From positions 1 through 7,263 of the forward strand of contig DTUW01000080.1 in the NCBI GenBank assembly GCA_012963895.1: DNA of 7,263 nt, written 5' to 3'. The notes under the pieces are model-generated. The model searched no databases. It saw only the letters and a list, made by a program, of their open reading frames with translations, and had not been told where the DNA came from. The stretch is from Campylobacterales bacterium (GTDB taxonomy: Bacteria; Campylobacterota; Campylobacteria; Campylobacterales; Thiovulaceae). Positions 1 through 6,586 of this stretch are shown here, piece after piece. Position numbers and translations under genes: made by a program. The first letter of the stretch is position 1. The number at the start of each line of letters is the position of its first letter.

Positions 1-1014
1 CATAACAAACTTACGATATATCCAATAGGTGGAGAGAAACCAGAGGATAAGGATATTGAAAATTCCAAAGTCCAAAGACTTACTAAGAGAGAAAGCAAGG
101 GCATAAAATAGGAATATTGAAATACCTATTAGAAAATTTGTAAAACTACGACTATATCTAACATTTTGAATACCAATGGCTAAAATAAGAAAGATAGACA
201 TAATAGGAAAAGTGGATAGAAATAGGTTGGTGATTAGTTTGACTCTCCTTTTTGGAGTATTGAGAGAATATCGGAAATATTCCAAAGTGTTGCGGTAATG
301 GTATCCGTCGATGCTTGACGGGTCATTGATTACCATCTGTTTAAAAAATATCTTCTTTATTCCACTTGGACTATATGTAAGAACTGAACCACTATGAAGC
401 TTCAATTGAACATTAAAATTTTTCAAATTGAAAGAAGCTTTTTTAGCAAGTATGAATTTTTCTACCTCTTTATCTTTGTAAAATAGAGCTATATCTCTAT
501 ATGTTTTACCTGATGAATTGGTATCAATATCTTTAATAAAGATTGACCATTTTCCAAAAGTTTGGCCAAACTCGGTAGTCTTTAAATTGATAATAGCCTC
601 TTGCTTTTTATATTTAGTAAATTCTTTATACATCTGTTTAGTGTGGGGTATCATGACCATAGAGAGAAAAAAAAGTATTAGAGTAAATAGGGTTGCCAAC
701 TTGAAAAGTTTCCATAAAAAGAAACGGGGTGGCACTCCAAGAGAAAAGAGAACCACCATTTCATAATCGAATGACAATTTACTAAATGTTAGAACTCCTC
801 CAATAAAAAAGGAAAGGGGGATAGTGTAAAACAGGAGGTCTGGGATAATAAATAGATAGAGTTTCAACATCTCAAAAAAATCTATCTTGATAACTGATGT
901 TATCGTTGAAACTCTAATTAGAAATATTACGGAAGCTATTACAAAGAGAGGGAGAAAGATTGAAAAGAAATTTATAGATAGATTTCTATCTATATACCTA
1001 TCAAGATAGTTCAT
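1..1014 (-). CDS. LptF/LptG-family LPS export permease, C-terminal end cut by window edge
   Basis: The frame stays open from an ATG at 1014 down to base 1 (338 codons, no stop in the window), so only the extreme C-terminus is missing. The protein resembles the YjgP/YjgQ (LptF/LptG) family, the inner-membrane permeases that, with the LptB ATPase, extract lipopolysaccharide and pass it to the periplasmic bridge. The layout is typical: hydrophobic segments at about residues 15-37, 52-76 and 104-122, a polar beta-rich region at about 125-255 (the periplasmic jelly-roll domain), then segments at about 262-282, 291-311 and 317-335. The opening LDRYI resembles LptG, but I cannot decide between LptF and LptG. 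An in-frame TAG lies two codons upstream of the ATG, which fixes the start. No strong ribosome binding site is visible. It follows aroK by 20 bp and is probably the last or nearly last gene of the recA operon. Usual family length is about 340-370 residues. Confidence 0.85.
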   Translation of the reverse strand, partial: MNYLDRYIDRNLSINFFSIFLPLFVIASVIFLIRVSTITSVIKIDFFEMLKLYLFIIPDLLFYTIPLSFFIGGVLTFSKLSFDYEMVVLFSLGVPPRFFLWKLFKLATLFTLILFFLSMVMIPHTKQMYKEFTKYKKQEAIINLKTTEFGQTFGKWSIFIKDIDTNSSGKTYRDIALFYKDKEVEKFILAKKASFNLKNFNVQLKLHSGSVLTYSPSGIKKIFFKQMVINDPSSIDGYHYRNTLEYFRYSLNTPKRRVKLITNLFLSTFPIMSIFLILAIGIQNVRYSRSFTNFLIGISIFLFYALAFSLSKSLDFGIFNILILWFLSTYWIYRKFVM

Positions 1015-1034
1015 AAACTACAAAATTGAAAACC

Positions 1035-1562
1035 CTATATTACTCCCTCTCTTTTCAGGATACCTATCACCTCATCGGCTATCTTTACAAAGTCAGTATT
1101 TTTTACCTCATATTTGATATTGCAACTATTTTGGTAAATCTCTTTTCTGCTTTCATATATTTTCCGAGCAATCTCAACCTCTTGAAGTAGAGGCCGTTTG
1201 GAAAACTCCTCTTTACTCTTTTTCAACTCCTCTATCATAAAATCGAAATCTATATCGAGATAGACTATATACCCCAACTCTTGAATATTTTCAACAGCTG
1301 TTGGGAAACCGCCACCAACGGCAATAATGGAGTTATCTACTGAACTTTTTAAAAGTTGAGCAGTTTCCCTTTCAAGATTTCGAAAATAGCTCTCTCCATC
1401 TTCTCGGAAAATATCCATTATCTCTCTATTCTCTCTACTCTCTATTAGAGTATCTACATCGAGAAAGAGACGACCCAACTTTTTGGAAACGGTTCGCCCA
1501 ATTGTAGTTTTTCCTGAACCCATAAAGCCGATAAAAACTATATTATTTTTTGTAGCACTCAA
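1035..1562 (-). CDS. aroK: Shikimate kinase
   Basis: Cytosolic enzyme that phosphorylates shikimate to shikimate 3-phosphate with ATP, on the chorismate pathway to aromatic amino acids. With the TTG start at 1562 it is 175 residues, a normal length for the family. Visible motifs are a Walker A GFMGSGKT at 12-19, the DVD metal/substrate motif at 35-37, the shikimate-binding arginine in FRNLE (R61), the GGG motif at 83-85 and the lid arginine in KRPLL (R123). An upstream ATG at 1625 would add 21 residues that lie wholly within the preceding gene and lack the family's sequence. The TTG instead sits nine bases after a perfect AGGAGG, so I take it as the start. The reading frame overlaps the end of the AMIN-domain gene by 20 bp, suggesting translational coupling. 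The downstream permease starts 20 bp after the stop. Confidence 0.93.
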   Translation of the reverse strand: MSATKNNIVFIGFMGSGKTTIGRTVSKKLGRLFLDVDTLIESRENREIMDIFREDGESYFRNLERETAQLLKSSVDNSIIAVGGGFPTAVENIQELGYIVYLDIDFDFMIEELKKSKEEFSKRPLLQEVEIARKIYESRKEIYQNSCNIKYEVKNTDFVKIADEVIGILKREGVI

Positions 1563-2406
1563 TTTTATATCCCTCCTCATCTCTATCAAATTTATATCTA
1601 TATCCATCTTCGATATAGATAACAACTCTATACCGAGATGAACCCTTTTTAAGGATTTTCAACTCCTTAAATATTCCTCTATCTATATTGAAAGTTTGGT
1701 TTCGAAATCTTATCTCTCTTTCAAAATCTATCACTATCCTATTTGGACGGACTAGCATATAGTGGCGATACTTCTTATCATTGGTGCTAATTCGAATTTG
1801 CTGTTTCTCTATGTCAAAGTCGAACTCAATAAATTTCGGCTTACCAACAGAGACCACAACCCTATTTTTTGTATCTCCTACTATCTGGTCTCTTCTGTCT
1901 GTAATTGTGCTATCGCTATTTACTATATTTTTGGTTGAAGTTACCACTATACTATCTGGTTGGAGTTGGGTAGATGCCTTAGTGATATTGGTATCAGATG
2001 AATTAGATTCCGGCACATTGGATATTGTGGTAATTTTCTTTTTTATTGTCTTCTTTATTACAATATTTTTAGGACACTTAGGACATTTTGGACACTCTGG
2101 ACACTTAGGACAAGAGAAGTTATACCCAAATAGCAATCTCTTTTTTCTGTTGAATTGCTTCTCTATCTCTATCTTCTTTTTTCCAATAGAGCCATCTATA
2201 TTGATATAGGTAACTTCTATACTCTCAATTATTCGACTGCTATCGGGTAAGGTAAAAACCACCTTATCCAATTTCCCAGGAGCTTGAATATAGTTATTGG
2301 AAACAGGAATATCCCCCGCCTCTTCTGTCGGTAAAAATGGATTATTCCGAGCGATGAGGTCGATAGCAAACAGAAACAGAAAAAATACTCTACTCATTTG
2401 ATTCAT
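1543..2406 (-). CDS. Exported AMIN-domain protein, CgpA (Cj1670c)-like by position
   Basis: A 287-residue protein with a short signal peptide (hydrophobic core about 7-18, likely cleavage after A19) followed by RNNPF, so it is probably periplasmic. Residues 20-95 form a beta-rich domain. Residues 99-112 are a Cys-Pro-X repeat with cysteines at 99, 102, 105, 108 and 111. Residues 113-181 are a Lys/Ser/Thr-rich linker with two D/E-X-N-X-S/T sequons at N135 and N140. Residues 182-287 look like an AMIN domain (RVVVSVG, then RPNRIVIDF, then YRVVIYIEDG), a fold that anchors proteins to the envelope or peptidoglycan. In C. jejuni the gene at the same place after recA and eno is Cj1670c, the glycoprotein CgpA. 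I infer orthology from position and architecture only. GTG at 2409, ATG at 2406 and ATG at 2397 are all possible starts, and none has a well-placed ribosome binding site. It overlaps the FtsB-like gene upstream and aroK downstream. No enzymatic role is indicated. Confidence 0.8.
   Translation of the reverse strand: MNQMSRVFFLFLFAIDLIARNNPFLPTEEAGDIPVSNNYIQAPGKLDKVVFTLPDSSRIIESIEVTYINIDGSIGKKKIEIEKQFNRKKRLLFGYNFSCPKCPECPKCPKCPKNIVIKKTIKKKITTISNVPESNSSDTNITKASTQLQPDSIVVTSTKNIVNSDSTITDRRDQIVGDTKNRVVVSVGKPKFIEFDFDIEKQQIRISTNDKKYRHYMLVRPNRIVIDFEREIRFRNQTFNIDRGIFKELKILKKGSSRYRVVIYIEDGYRYKFDRDEEGYKIECYKK
1572..1577 (-). promoter_or_regulatory. Ribosome binding site of aroK (decides a TTG start)
   Basis: AGGAGG on the minus strand, nine bases before the TTG at 1562-1560. 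It lies inside the last codons of the AMIN-domain gene. It is the strongest Shine-Dalgarno match near aroK and favours the TTG over the in-frame ATGs at 1625, 1607 and 1580, the last of which overlaps the site itself. Confidence 0.75.
1981..2010 (-). other. Two adjacent bacterial N-glycosylation sequons
   Basis: Codons for residues 133-142 of the AMIN protein read ESNSS directly followed by DTNIT. Both fit the D/E-X-N-X-S/T rule (X not proline) of the Campylobacter oligosaccharyltransferase PglB. They lie in a low-complexity linker of a predicted exported protein, where PglB sites are usually found. PglB itself is not in this window, so actual modification is inferred. Confidence 0.6.
2071..2112 (-). 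repeat. Tandem 9-bp repeat encoding Cys-Pro-X-Cys-Pro-X
   Basis: About 4.7 imperfect copies of a 9-base unit, read on the plus strand as TTAGGACAC-like, in which GGACA recurs every nine bases. It encodes five cysteines spaced exactly three residues apart, each followed by proline (residues 99-112 of the AMIN protein). The unit is a multiple of three, so copy-number slippage would change the cysteine count without a frameshift. Confidence 0.9.
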
Positions 2407-2698
2407 CACTAATCGCTATTTTGAGATTGAAATACTCCTCTTGGAGCTTCTGATTACTCTCTCTAAGTTGCAATATCTCCCGTTTTAGTTCTCTTTTCTC
2501 GTTTTCCAACTTTTTCACAAGAGAATAGGAATTACTCCCAAAGAGGAGGATATACCCATACCAAACCAGAAACCCTATTCCAAAGAGAGTCCAAAAGAGC
2601 TGTTTAGCGGTGATGGACTCTAAAAAGAGTTTTTGACTTCTCTTTTGAACCTCTCTATCTATCTGGTTATAGGCATCTTGGAGTTCGTGTATATCCAT
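2390..2698 (-). CDS. FtsB/DivIC-like septum formation initiator
   Basis: A 102-residue bitopic membrane protein with a charged cytoplasmic N-terminus (1-32), one transmembrane segment at about 34-53, then FGSNSY and a Leu/Lys/Glu-rich coiled coil at about 57-95 that includes an LRESNQKL motif like the L-x-x-x-N-x-x-L of FtsB/DivIC. This family links FtsL and FtsQ in the divisome and helps activate septal peptidoglycan synthesis. The N-terminal cytoplasmic part is longer than in E. coli FtsB. Position supports the call: in E. coli ftsB also lies directly downstream of eno. Here the ATG is three bases after the eno stop codon, and the 3' end overlaps the start of the AMIN gene by about 17 bp. 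The ribosome binding site is weak, so coupling to eno is likely. A generic coiled-coil membrane protein is the alternative. Confidence 0.75.
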   Translation of the reverse strand: MDIHELQDAYNQIDREVQKRSQKLFLESITAKQLFWTLFGIGFLVWYGYILLFGSNSYSLVKKLENEKRELKREILQLRESNQKLQEEYFNLKIAISDESNE

Positions 2699-2701
2699 TT
2701 T

Positions 2702-3970
2702 CTAAAATAGAGTTTTTCCTAAATATTCCCCGTAAAGGATTTCACTTTCTATTTCCAGAAGCCTATTATATTTCGCTGTTCTCTCACCTCTGGCGGTTGA
2801 ACCTGTCTTTATTTCGCCCGTATTGAGAGCCACCGCAAAATCGGCTATGAAGCTATCTTCACTCTCCCCACTTCTATGGCTCATAATACATCTATATCCA
2901 TTTCTCTGAGCAAGTCTCACAGTTTGCATCGTTTCGGAAACTGTTCCAATCTGGTTAGGCTTTATCAAAATAGCATTACCGACACCCTCAGCAATACCCT
3001 TTGCAAGAATAGATGCATTGGTTACAAATAGGTCATCTCCTACTAGTTGGATTCTATTTCCCAACTTTTCAGTTAGAATTTTCCACCCTTCCCAATCATC
3101 TTCACTTAATCCATCTTCAATGGAGACAATTGGATATTTGTCGCATAAATCCACATAGTAATCTACAAGCTCCTCACTCGTTAGAGTTCTATTTTCAGAA
3201 GCTAATCGATATTTTCCATCTTCTCCAATAAGCTCACTACTTGCTACATCGAGAGCTAAAACTATATCGGTTCCCGCTTTGTATCCAGCCTTTTCAACAG
3301 CTTCTAAGATAATCTGTATTGGCTCTTCGTTTGAAGATAGGTCAGGAGCAAATCCTCCCTCATCTCCAAGAGCGGTCGAAAGCCCCCTAGATTTCAGTAA
3401 CTTTTTCAAATTCTGATAAATCTCAGAACTTGCTCGAAGGGCTTCGCTAAATGTATCGAAACCTGTCGGCATTATCATATATTCCTGAAAATCTACCGAG
3501 TTATCAGCATGAGAACCGCCGTTAATAATATTGAACATTGGAACAGGTAGAACCATTCCATTAGCTCCACCCAAATATCTATATAGAGGCATATTGAGAG
3601 ATTGGGCAGATGCTCTTGCTACCGCCATAGAGACACCTAGAACAGCATTAGCCCCGAGATTACTATAATTATCTGTTCCGTCTAACTCTTTTAAAGTAGC
3701 ATCGATAATAGCCTGATTGTATGGAGACATACCTATTAGATGTTGAGCTATTTTGGTATTTACATTCTCACAAGCATCTAATACCCCTTTACCTCCATAC
3801 CTTTCATCTCCATCTCTAAGCTCCAAAGCTTCCCGCTTTCCAGTTGAGGCTCCACTTGGAACTATCGCCGATGCTATTGTTCCATCGCTTAATGTAACAG
3901 TTGCCCGAACTGTTGGATTACCTCGACTATCCAACACCTCATCAGCTACTATATTTTGAATATAAACCAT
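2702..3970 (-). CDS. eno: Enolase (phosphopyruvate hydratase)
   Basis: Interconverts 2-phosphoglycerate and phosphoenolpyruvate in glycolysis/gluconeogenesis, with two magnesium ions. The 422-residue length is normal for bacterial enolase. Visible features are the N-terminal VLDSRGNPT (residues 12-20), the flexible loop SGASTGKRE (39-47), the SHADNS loop (153-158), GDEGG with catalytic E204, metal ligands D241 (ALDVASSE), E285 (SIEDG) and one of D312/D313 (GDDL), the signature ILIKPNQIGT with catalytic K337, and the SHRSGE loop with H365. The C-terminus is complete. The ATG follows the recA stop directly (TAG then ATG), with a GGGAG ribosome binding site inside the last recA codons, so it is read with recA. 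The ftsB-like gene starts three bases after its stop. Nothing unusual is seen in the catalytic residues. Confidence 0.98.
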   Translation of the reverse strand: MVYIQNIVADEVLDSRGNPTVRATVTLSDGTIASAIVPSGASTGKREALELRDGDERYGGKGVLDACENVNTKIAQHLIGMSPYNQAIIDATLKELDGTDNYSNLGANAVLGVSMAVARASAQSLNMPLYRYLGGANGMVLPVPMFNIINGGSHADNSVDFQEYMIMPTGFDTFSEALRASSEIYQNLKKLLKSRGLSTALGDEGGFAPDLSSNEEPIQIILEAVEKAGYKAGTDIVLALDVASSELIGEDGKYRLASENRTLTSEELVDYYVDLCDKYPIVSIEDGLSEDDWEGWKILTEKLGNRIQLVGDDLFVTNASILAKGIAEGVGNAILIKPNQIGTVSETMQTVRLAQRNGYRCIMSHRSGESEDSFIADFAVALNTGEIKTGSTARGERTAKYNRLLEIESEILYGEYLGKTLF

Positions 3971-4996
3971 CTATTCTCCCTCTTTTGGATTTTCTTCTTC
4001 TTGTAATCTCTCTTTTACAAGTTTTTCTATCTCTTCTGCGATTTTGGGATTATCTTCAAGGAACTTCTTAGCCTTTTCGCGACCTGGTCCAAATTTCTTA
4101 TCTCTGAAACTAAACCAAGTTCCACTTTTATCAATAATATCGAACTTCACCCCATAGTCTATAAGTTCGCCAGTTCGACTTACCCCTTTTCCAAAGATAA
4201 TATCAAATTCAGCTTGTCTAAATGGAGGGGCTACCTTATTTTTTACCACCTTCACTCTCGCTCTATTTCCTATCTGTTCGTCTCCCTGTTTGAGACTTGC
4301 TATTCTTCTAATATCTAATCGCACAGATGCATAGAATTTCAGAGCATTTCCCCCGGTGGTTGTTTCAGGAGTTCCATAACTTGCAACCCCTATTTTCATT
4401 CTGATTTGGTTGATGAATATGACAGTTACATTCATATCATGGAGAACCGATACAAGTCGTCTAAGGGATTTGCTCATCAATCTGGCATGAACTCCTACCT
4501 GTTGGTCCTCAATTTCACCTTCTATTTCAACTTTTGGGACGAGTGCAGCGACTGAATCTACCACAATTACATCAAATGCCCCACTCCTTGCCATAGTATC
4601 GATAATATCTAATGCCTGTTCTCCATAATCTGGCTGTGAAAGATATAGATTATCTACATCTACCCCCAAATTTTTAGCATAGAAAATATCTAATGCATGT
4701 TCTGCATCAATAAAGGCACATCTATATCCTTTCTTTTGAGCTTCTGCTATCGTTTGGAGTGCAAGGGTCGTTTTTCCCGAGCTTTCAGGTCCATATATCT
4801 CTATTACTCTACCTTCTGGAATTCCACCTATACCTAGTGCTACATCTAAACTAATTGAACCTGTGCTAATAGAATTTATTCTTTCAATCTCTCTATCACC
4901 AAGTCTAATAACTACATTTTTACCAAATTTTTTCTCTATCTCTTTTAAAGCAGTTTGAAGAGCTTTATCTTTTCCACTCTCTTTTTTAGTAGCCAT
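3971..4996 (-). CDS. recA: Recombinase RecA
   Basis: ATP-dependent DNA strand-exchange protein for homologous recombination and repair, forming filaments on single-stranded DNA. It is 341 residues from the ATG at 4996. Visible features are Walker A GPESSGKT at 69-76, catalytic E99 in DAEH, Walker B VIVVDS at 143-148, loop L1 around 157-168 (EGEIEDQQ), loop L2 around 196-216 starting NQIR (Q197 is the ATP sensor), the YASVRLDIRR strand at 222-231 and a Glu/Lys-rich C-terminal tail that modulates activity in this family. The frame is open upstream to 5098, but the added 34 residues are not RecA-like and would cross the divergent promoters. The chosen ATG has a GAGGT ribosome binding site. The first gene of the leftward operon, it has no SOS-type operator upstream, which fits the lack of LexA known in Campylobacterota. 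Confidence 0.98.
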   Translation of the reverse strand: MATKKESGKDKALQTALKEIEKKFGKNVVIRLGDREIERINSISTGSISLDVALGIGGIPEGRVIEIYGPESSGKTTLALQTIAEAQKKGYRCAFIDAEHALDIFYAKNLGVDVDNLYLSQPDYGEQALDIIDTMARSGAFDVIVVDSVAALVPKVEIEGEIEDQQVGVHARLMSKSLRRLVSVLHDMNVTVIFINQIRMKIGVASYGTPETTTGGNALKFYASVRLDIRRIASLKQGDEQIGNRARVKVVKNKVAPPFRQAEFDIIFGKGVSRTGELIDYGVKFDIIDKSGTWFSFRDKKFGPGREKAKKFLEDNPKIAEEIEKLVKERLQEEENPKEGE

Positions 4997-5019
4997 ATAC
5001 ACCTCGTCTATTTTTTGCA

Positions 5020-5049
5020 ATTCTACCAAATAGTTATAATTCGTCTCAG
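5020..5049 (-). promoter_or_regulatory. Predicted recA operon promoter
   Basis: On the minus strand an extended -10, TGG followed by TAGAAT (5028-5020), lies 23 bases before the recA ATG. A weak -35-like CTGAGA (5049-5044) is 18 bases further upstream. Prediction by consensus only. It overlaps the opposing promoter. Confidence 0.5.
5035..5040 (+). promoter_or_regulatory. Predicted -10 box of the rightward operon
   Basis: A perfect TATAAT, 28 bases before the yqeY-like ATG, predicting a leader of about 20 bases that holds an AAGGAG ribosome binding site at 5059-5064. The only -35-like sequence (TTGCAA at 5015-5020) is spaced too closely at 14 bases. Campylobacterota sigma-70 promoters commonly lack a conserved -35, so this is not a strong objection. 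Confidence 0.55.
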
Positions 5050-5068
5050 AAACAGAACAAGGAGAAAA

Positions 5069-5515
5069 ATGAGCGAAATCCGAAATCAGATACAGCAAGA
5101 TATTAAAATTGCTATGAAGAGTAAGGACAAATTTACCCGAGATGCTCTCCGATTTCTTTCAAGTGCTATCAAGCAGGTTGAGATAGATGAGAGAAGAGAG
5201 CTAACCGATGCTGACATTATCAAAATTATCCAGAAACAGATAAAGCAACGAGAAGATAGCTCAGCCCAATATAAAGAGGCTGGACGAGATGACCTATATG
5301 AGAAAGAGAGTAGAGAGATAGAACTATTTAGAAAATATCTACCTAAGCAGTTAGATGATAATGAACTGCACGAAAAAGTTCAGGAGATTATTTCAAGAGT
5401 TGGAGCTACCTCCATGAAAGACATGGGAAAAGTTATGGGAGTAGCTACAAAAGAGTTGGCAGGAGTTGCCGATGGAAAGAGAATAAACCAAATTGCAAAA
5501 TCAATTTTAGGATAA
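5069..5515 (+). CDS. GatB/YqeY-domain protein
   Basis: A 148-residue soluble protein of the YqeY family, related to the C-terminal helical tail of the GatB subunit of Asp/Glu-tRNA amidotransferase. The family is widespread and its exact role as a stand-alone protein is not settled; a link to tRNA-dependent amidation or tRNA binding is inferred from the GatB domain. Family landmarks are the N-terminal helix around MKSKDKFTRDALRFL (15-29), IQKQIKQREDS (about 54-64), the middle YLPKQL (about 88-93) and the C-terminal DMGKVMG and ADGKRINQIAKSIL stretch. The length matches the family. The start is the ATG with AAGGAG four bases upstream. An open extension to 4955 would run into the recA coding region and is not family-like. 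It is the first gene of the rightward operon, and the next gene starts 10 bp after its stop. Confidence 0.88.
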   Translation: MSEIRNQIQQDIKIAMKSKDKFTRDALRFLSSAIKQVEIDERRELTDADIIKIIQKQIKQREDSSAQYKEAGRDDLYEKESREIELFRKYLPKQLDDNELHEKVQEIISRVGATSMKDMGKVMGVATKELAGVADGKRINQIAKSILG

Positions 5516-5525
5516 AGGAGTATCA

Positions 5526-5993
5526 ATGGAACAACTATTTATAAACTTTGGAGCTGAAATTATTACCCTCCATATTTTGAGTGCTGTTATTTGGGTTGGC
5601 GGTATGATTGCCGTTCGGTTTGCTGTTCATCAAGTTATCCACTCAATCACTCCGGAAAATGTTCGAGTTGAGAAAGCTCTCAATGTGATGAAAAATCTAT
5701 TTTTCCTAGTCCTCCCTTTTATTTTCATACTTGTAGTTACAGGTATTATTATGATTTACGGATTAGGACATAAGGGGGATATGGGAGTTCATATTAAGGA
5801 AGGGCTATGGACTTTGATGTTTCTCAATTTCGCTGTTATGTTTTTCAGAAGAAAGAAGGCGGAACAACTTAGCAAAGAGAATTTAGAAGAGGCTAAAAAG
5901 CAGATGATGATAATTTCCAAATTTATGCTACCTGCTAATATCATCTTTGGAATTACAGCTATCTACATGGGTGGAGTTTTACGAGGCTTCTAA
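5526..5993 (+). CDS. Four-helix CopD-like integral membrane protein
   Basis: A 155-residue inner-membrane protein with four hydrophobic segments at about 10-32, 57-80, 92-107 and 131-152. The first holds LHILSAVIWVGGM, close to the LHxLxAxxWVGG pattern of CopD-type membrane domains. Histidines H16, H35, H39, H82 and H89 and lysine K91 lie in or near the helices, so heme or metal binding is possible but not shown. The HemJ protoporphyrinogen oxidase family has a similar size and also a helix-embedded His and a His/Lys pair, so it is a second candidate, but the match is weaker. AAGGAG ends five bases before the ATG. It sits between the yqeY-like gene and rsmG, with gaps of 10 and 3 bp, so it is cotranscribed with them, although neither neighbour tells its function. 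Confidence 0.7.
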   Translation: MEQLFINFGAEIITLHILSAVIWVGGMIAVRFAVHQVIHSITPENVRVEKALNVMKNLFFLVLPFIFILVVTGIIMIYGLGHKGDMGVHIKEGLWTLMFLNFAVMFFRRKKAEQLSKENLEEAKKQMMIISKFMLPANIIFGITAIYMGGVLRGF

Positions 5994-5996
5994 GTT

Positions 5997-6578
5997 TTGA
6001 AAAGATTTCGCGATGAGGTTGAAAAACTCCCCTTTCAGATAGGCGAAAAGTTCTATCAAGATATAGAGAAATATATAGAAATCCTCACTAAATGGAATAG
6101 AGTTCATAACCTTACCCGAATGGAGAGAGATGAGATATACAGCTCAATCATCGACTCAATCTATCCGTTCCAATTTTTGAGCTTCTCCTCTCTCCTCGAT
6201 ATTGGGAGCGGTGCCGGATTTCCCGCTATCCCAATCGCCCTCCTGTTTAGAGATAGACAAGTGGTATTGGTTGAGCCAATCAAGAAAAAGAGTAGTTTTC
6301 TCCACTATCTCAAATCTGCCCTACAACTTTCAAATATCTCTATCTTTTCTAAACGGATAGAGGATATTACTCTATCCCAAACCCCCGACCTCATCACTTC
6401 AAGAGCAGTTTCAGATGTTCCAACTCTTTTGGACATTACCAAACATCTACACGGGTCTAAGTTTCTATTTTACAAAGGTTCTAAGTTGGAGCAGGAGATA
6501 GAGGGGTTACAGTTATCACAATCCCAATATAGGATATTTGAGAGAGAATATAGAAAATATCTACTGATTGAGATATAG
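5997..6578 (+). CDS. rsmG: 16S rRNA (guanine-527-N7)-methyltransferase RsmG
   Basis: SAM-dependent methyltransferase (also called GidB) that makes m7G at position 527 of 16S rRNA; loss gives low-level streptomycin resistance in several bacteria. It is 193 residues, slightly shorter than the E. coli protein (207). Visible family features are WNRVHNLT (33-40), the SAM-binding DIGSGAGFPAIPIAL (68-82), VEPIKKKSSFL (92-102), the SRAVSD motif (135-140) and YKGSKLEQE (159-167). The start is a TTG three bases after the stop of the previous gene, with GAGG ten bases upstream of it. No ATG gives a full-length family N-terminus, so TTG is the best choice. The next gene begins eight bases after the stop. 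Confidence 0.93.
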   Translation: MKRFRDEVEKLPFQIGEKFYQDIEKYIEILTKWNRVHNLTRMERDEIYSSIIDSIYPFQFLSFSSLLDIGSGAGFPAIPIALLFRDRQVVLVEPIKKKSSFLHYLKSALQLSNISIFSKRIEDITLSQTPDLITSRAVSDVPTLLDITKHLHGSKFLFYKGSKLEQEIEGLQLSQSQYRIFEREYRKYLLIEI

Positions 6579-6586
6579 GATAAGTA

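Noticed and set aside
394..440. Imperfect inverted repeat around AAGCTTC and GAAGCTT
   Set aside because: It is inside the lptF/lptG-like coding region where similar beta-strand residues (SFNLKNFNVQLKL) recur, and the arms match only with gaps.
667..674. Run of eight A (T8 in the coding strand of the permease) as a phase-variable tract
   Set aside because: A or T runs of this length are expected in AT-rich DNA and it encodes ordinary membrane-helix residues; phase-variable tracts in Campylobacterota are usually G/C runs.
518..766. Plus-strand open frame of 82 codons inside the lptF/lptG-like gene
   Set aside because: It lies fully antisense to a continuous membrane-protein frame that has family topology, and no start signal supports it.
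1561..1690. Frequent TATCTATATC/CTCTATCTCT-like words as a dispersed repeat
   Set aside because: They recur across the window on both strands and follow from ATA, GAT, AGA and GAG codon preference, with no fixed unit or spacing.
1781..2209. Hydrophobic plus-strand open frame of 142 codons antisense to the AMIN gene
   Set aside because: It is the complement of a well-supported gene with domain structure, has no ribosome binding site, and its hydrophobicity comes from reading Lys/Glu/Asp codons backwards.
4955..5068. N-terminal extension of the yqeY-like protein overlapping recA
   Set aside because: The extension is not YqeY-like, crosses both promoters, and the ATG at 5069 has a good ribosome binding site.
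4997..5098. N-terminal extension of RecA by 34 residues
   Set aside because: The added residues do not resemble RecA; the ATG at 4996 gives the usual RecA N-terminus with GAGGT upstream.
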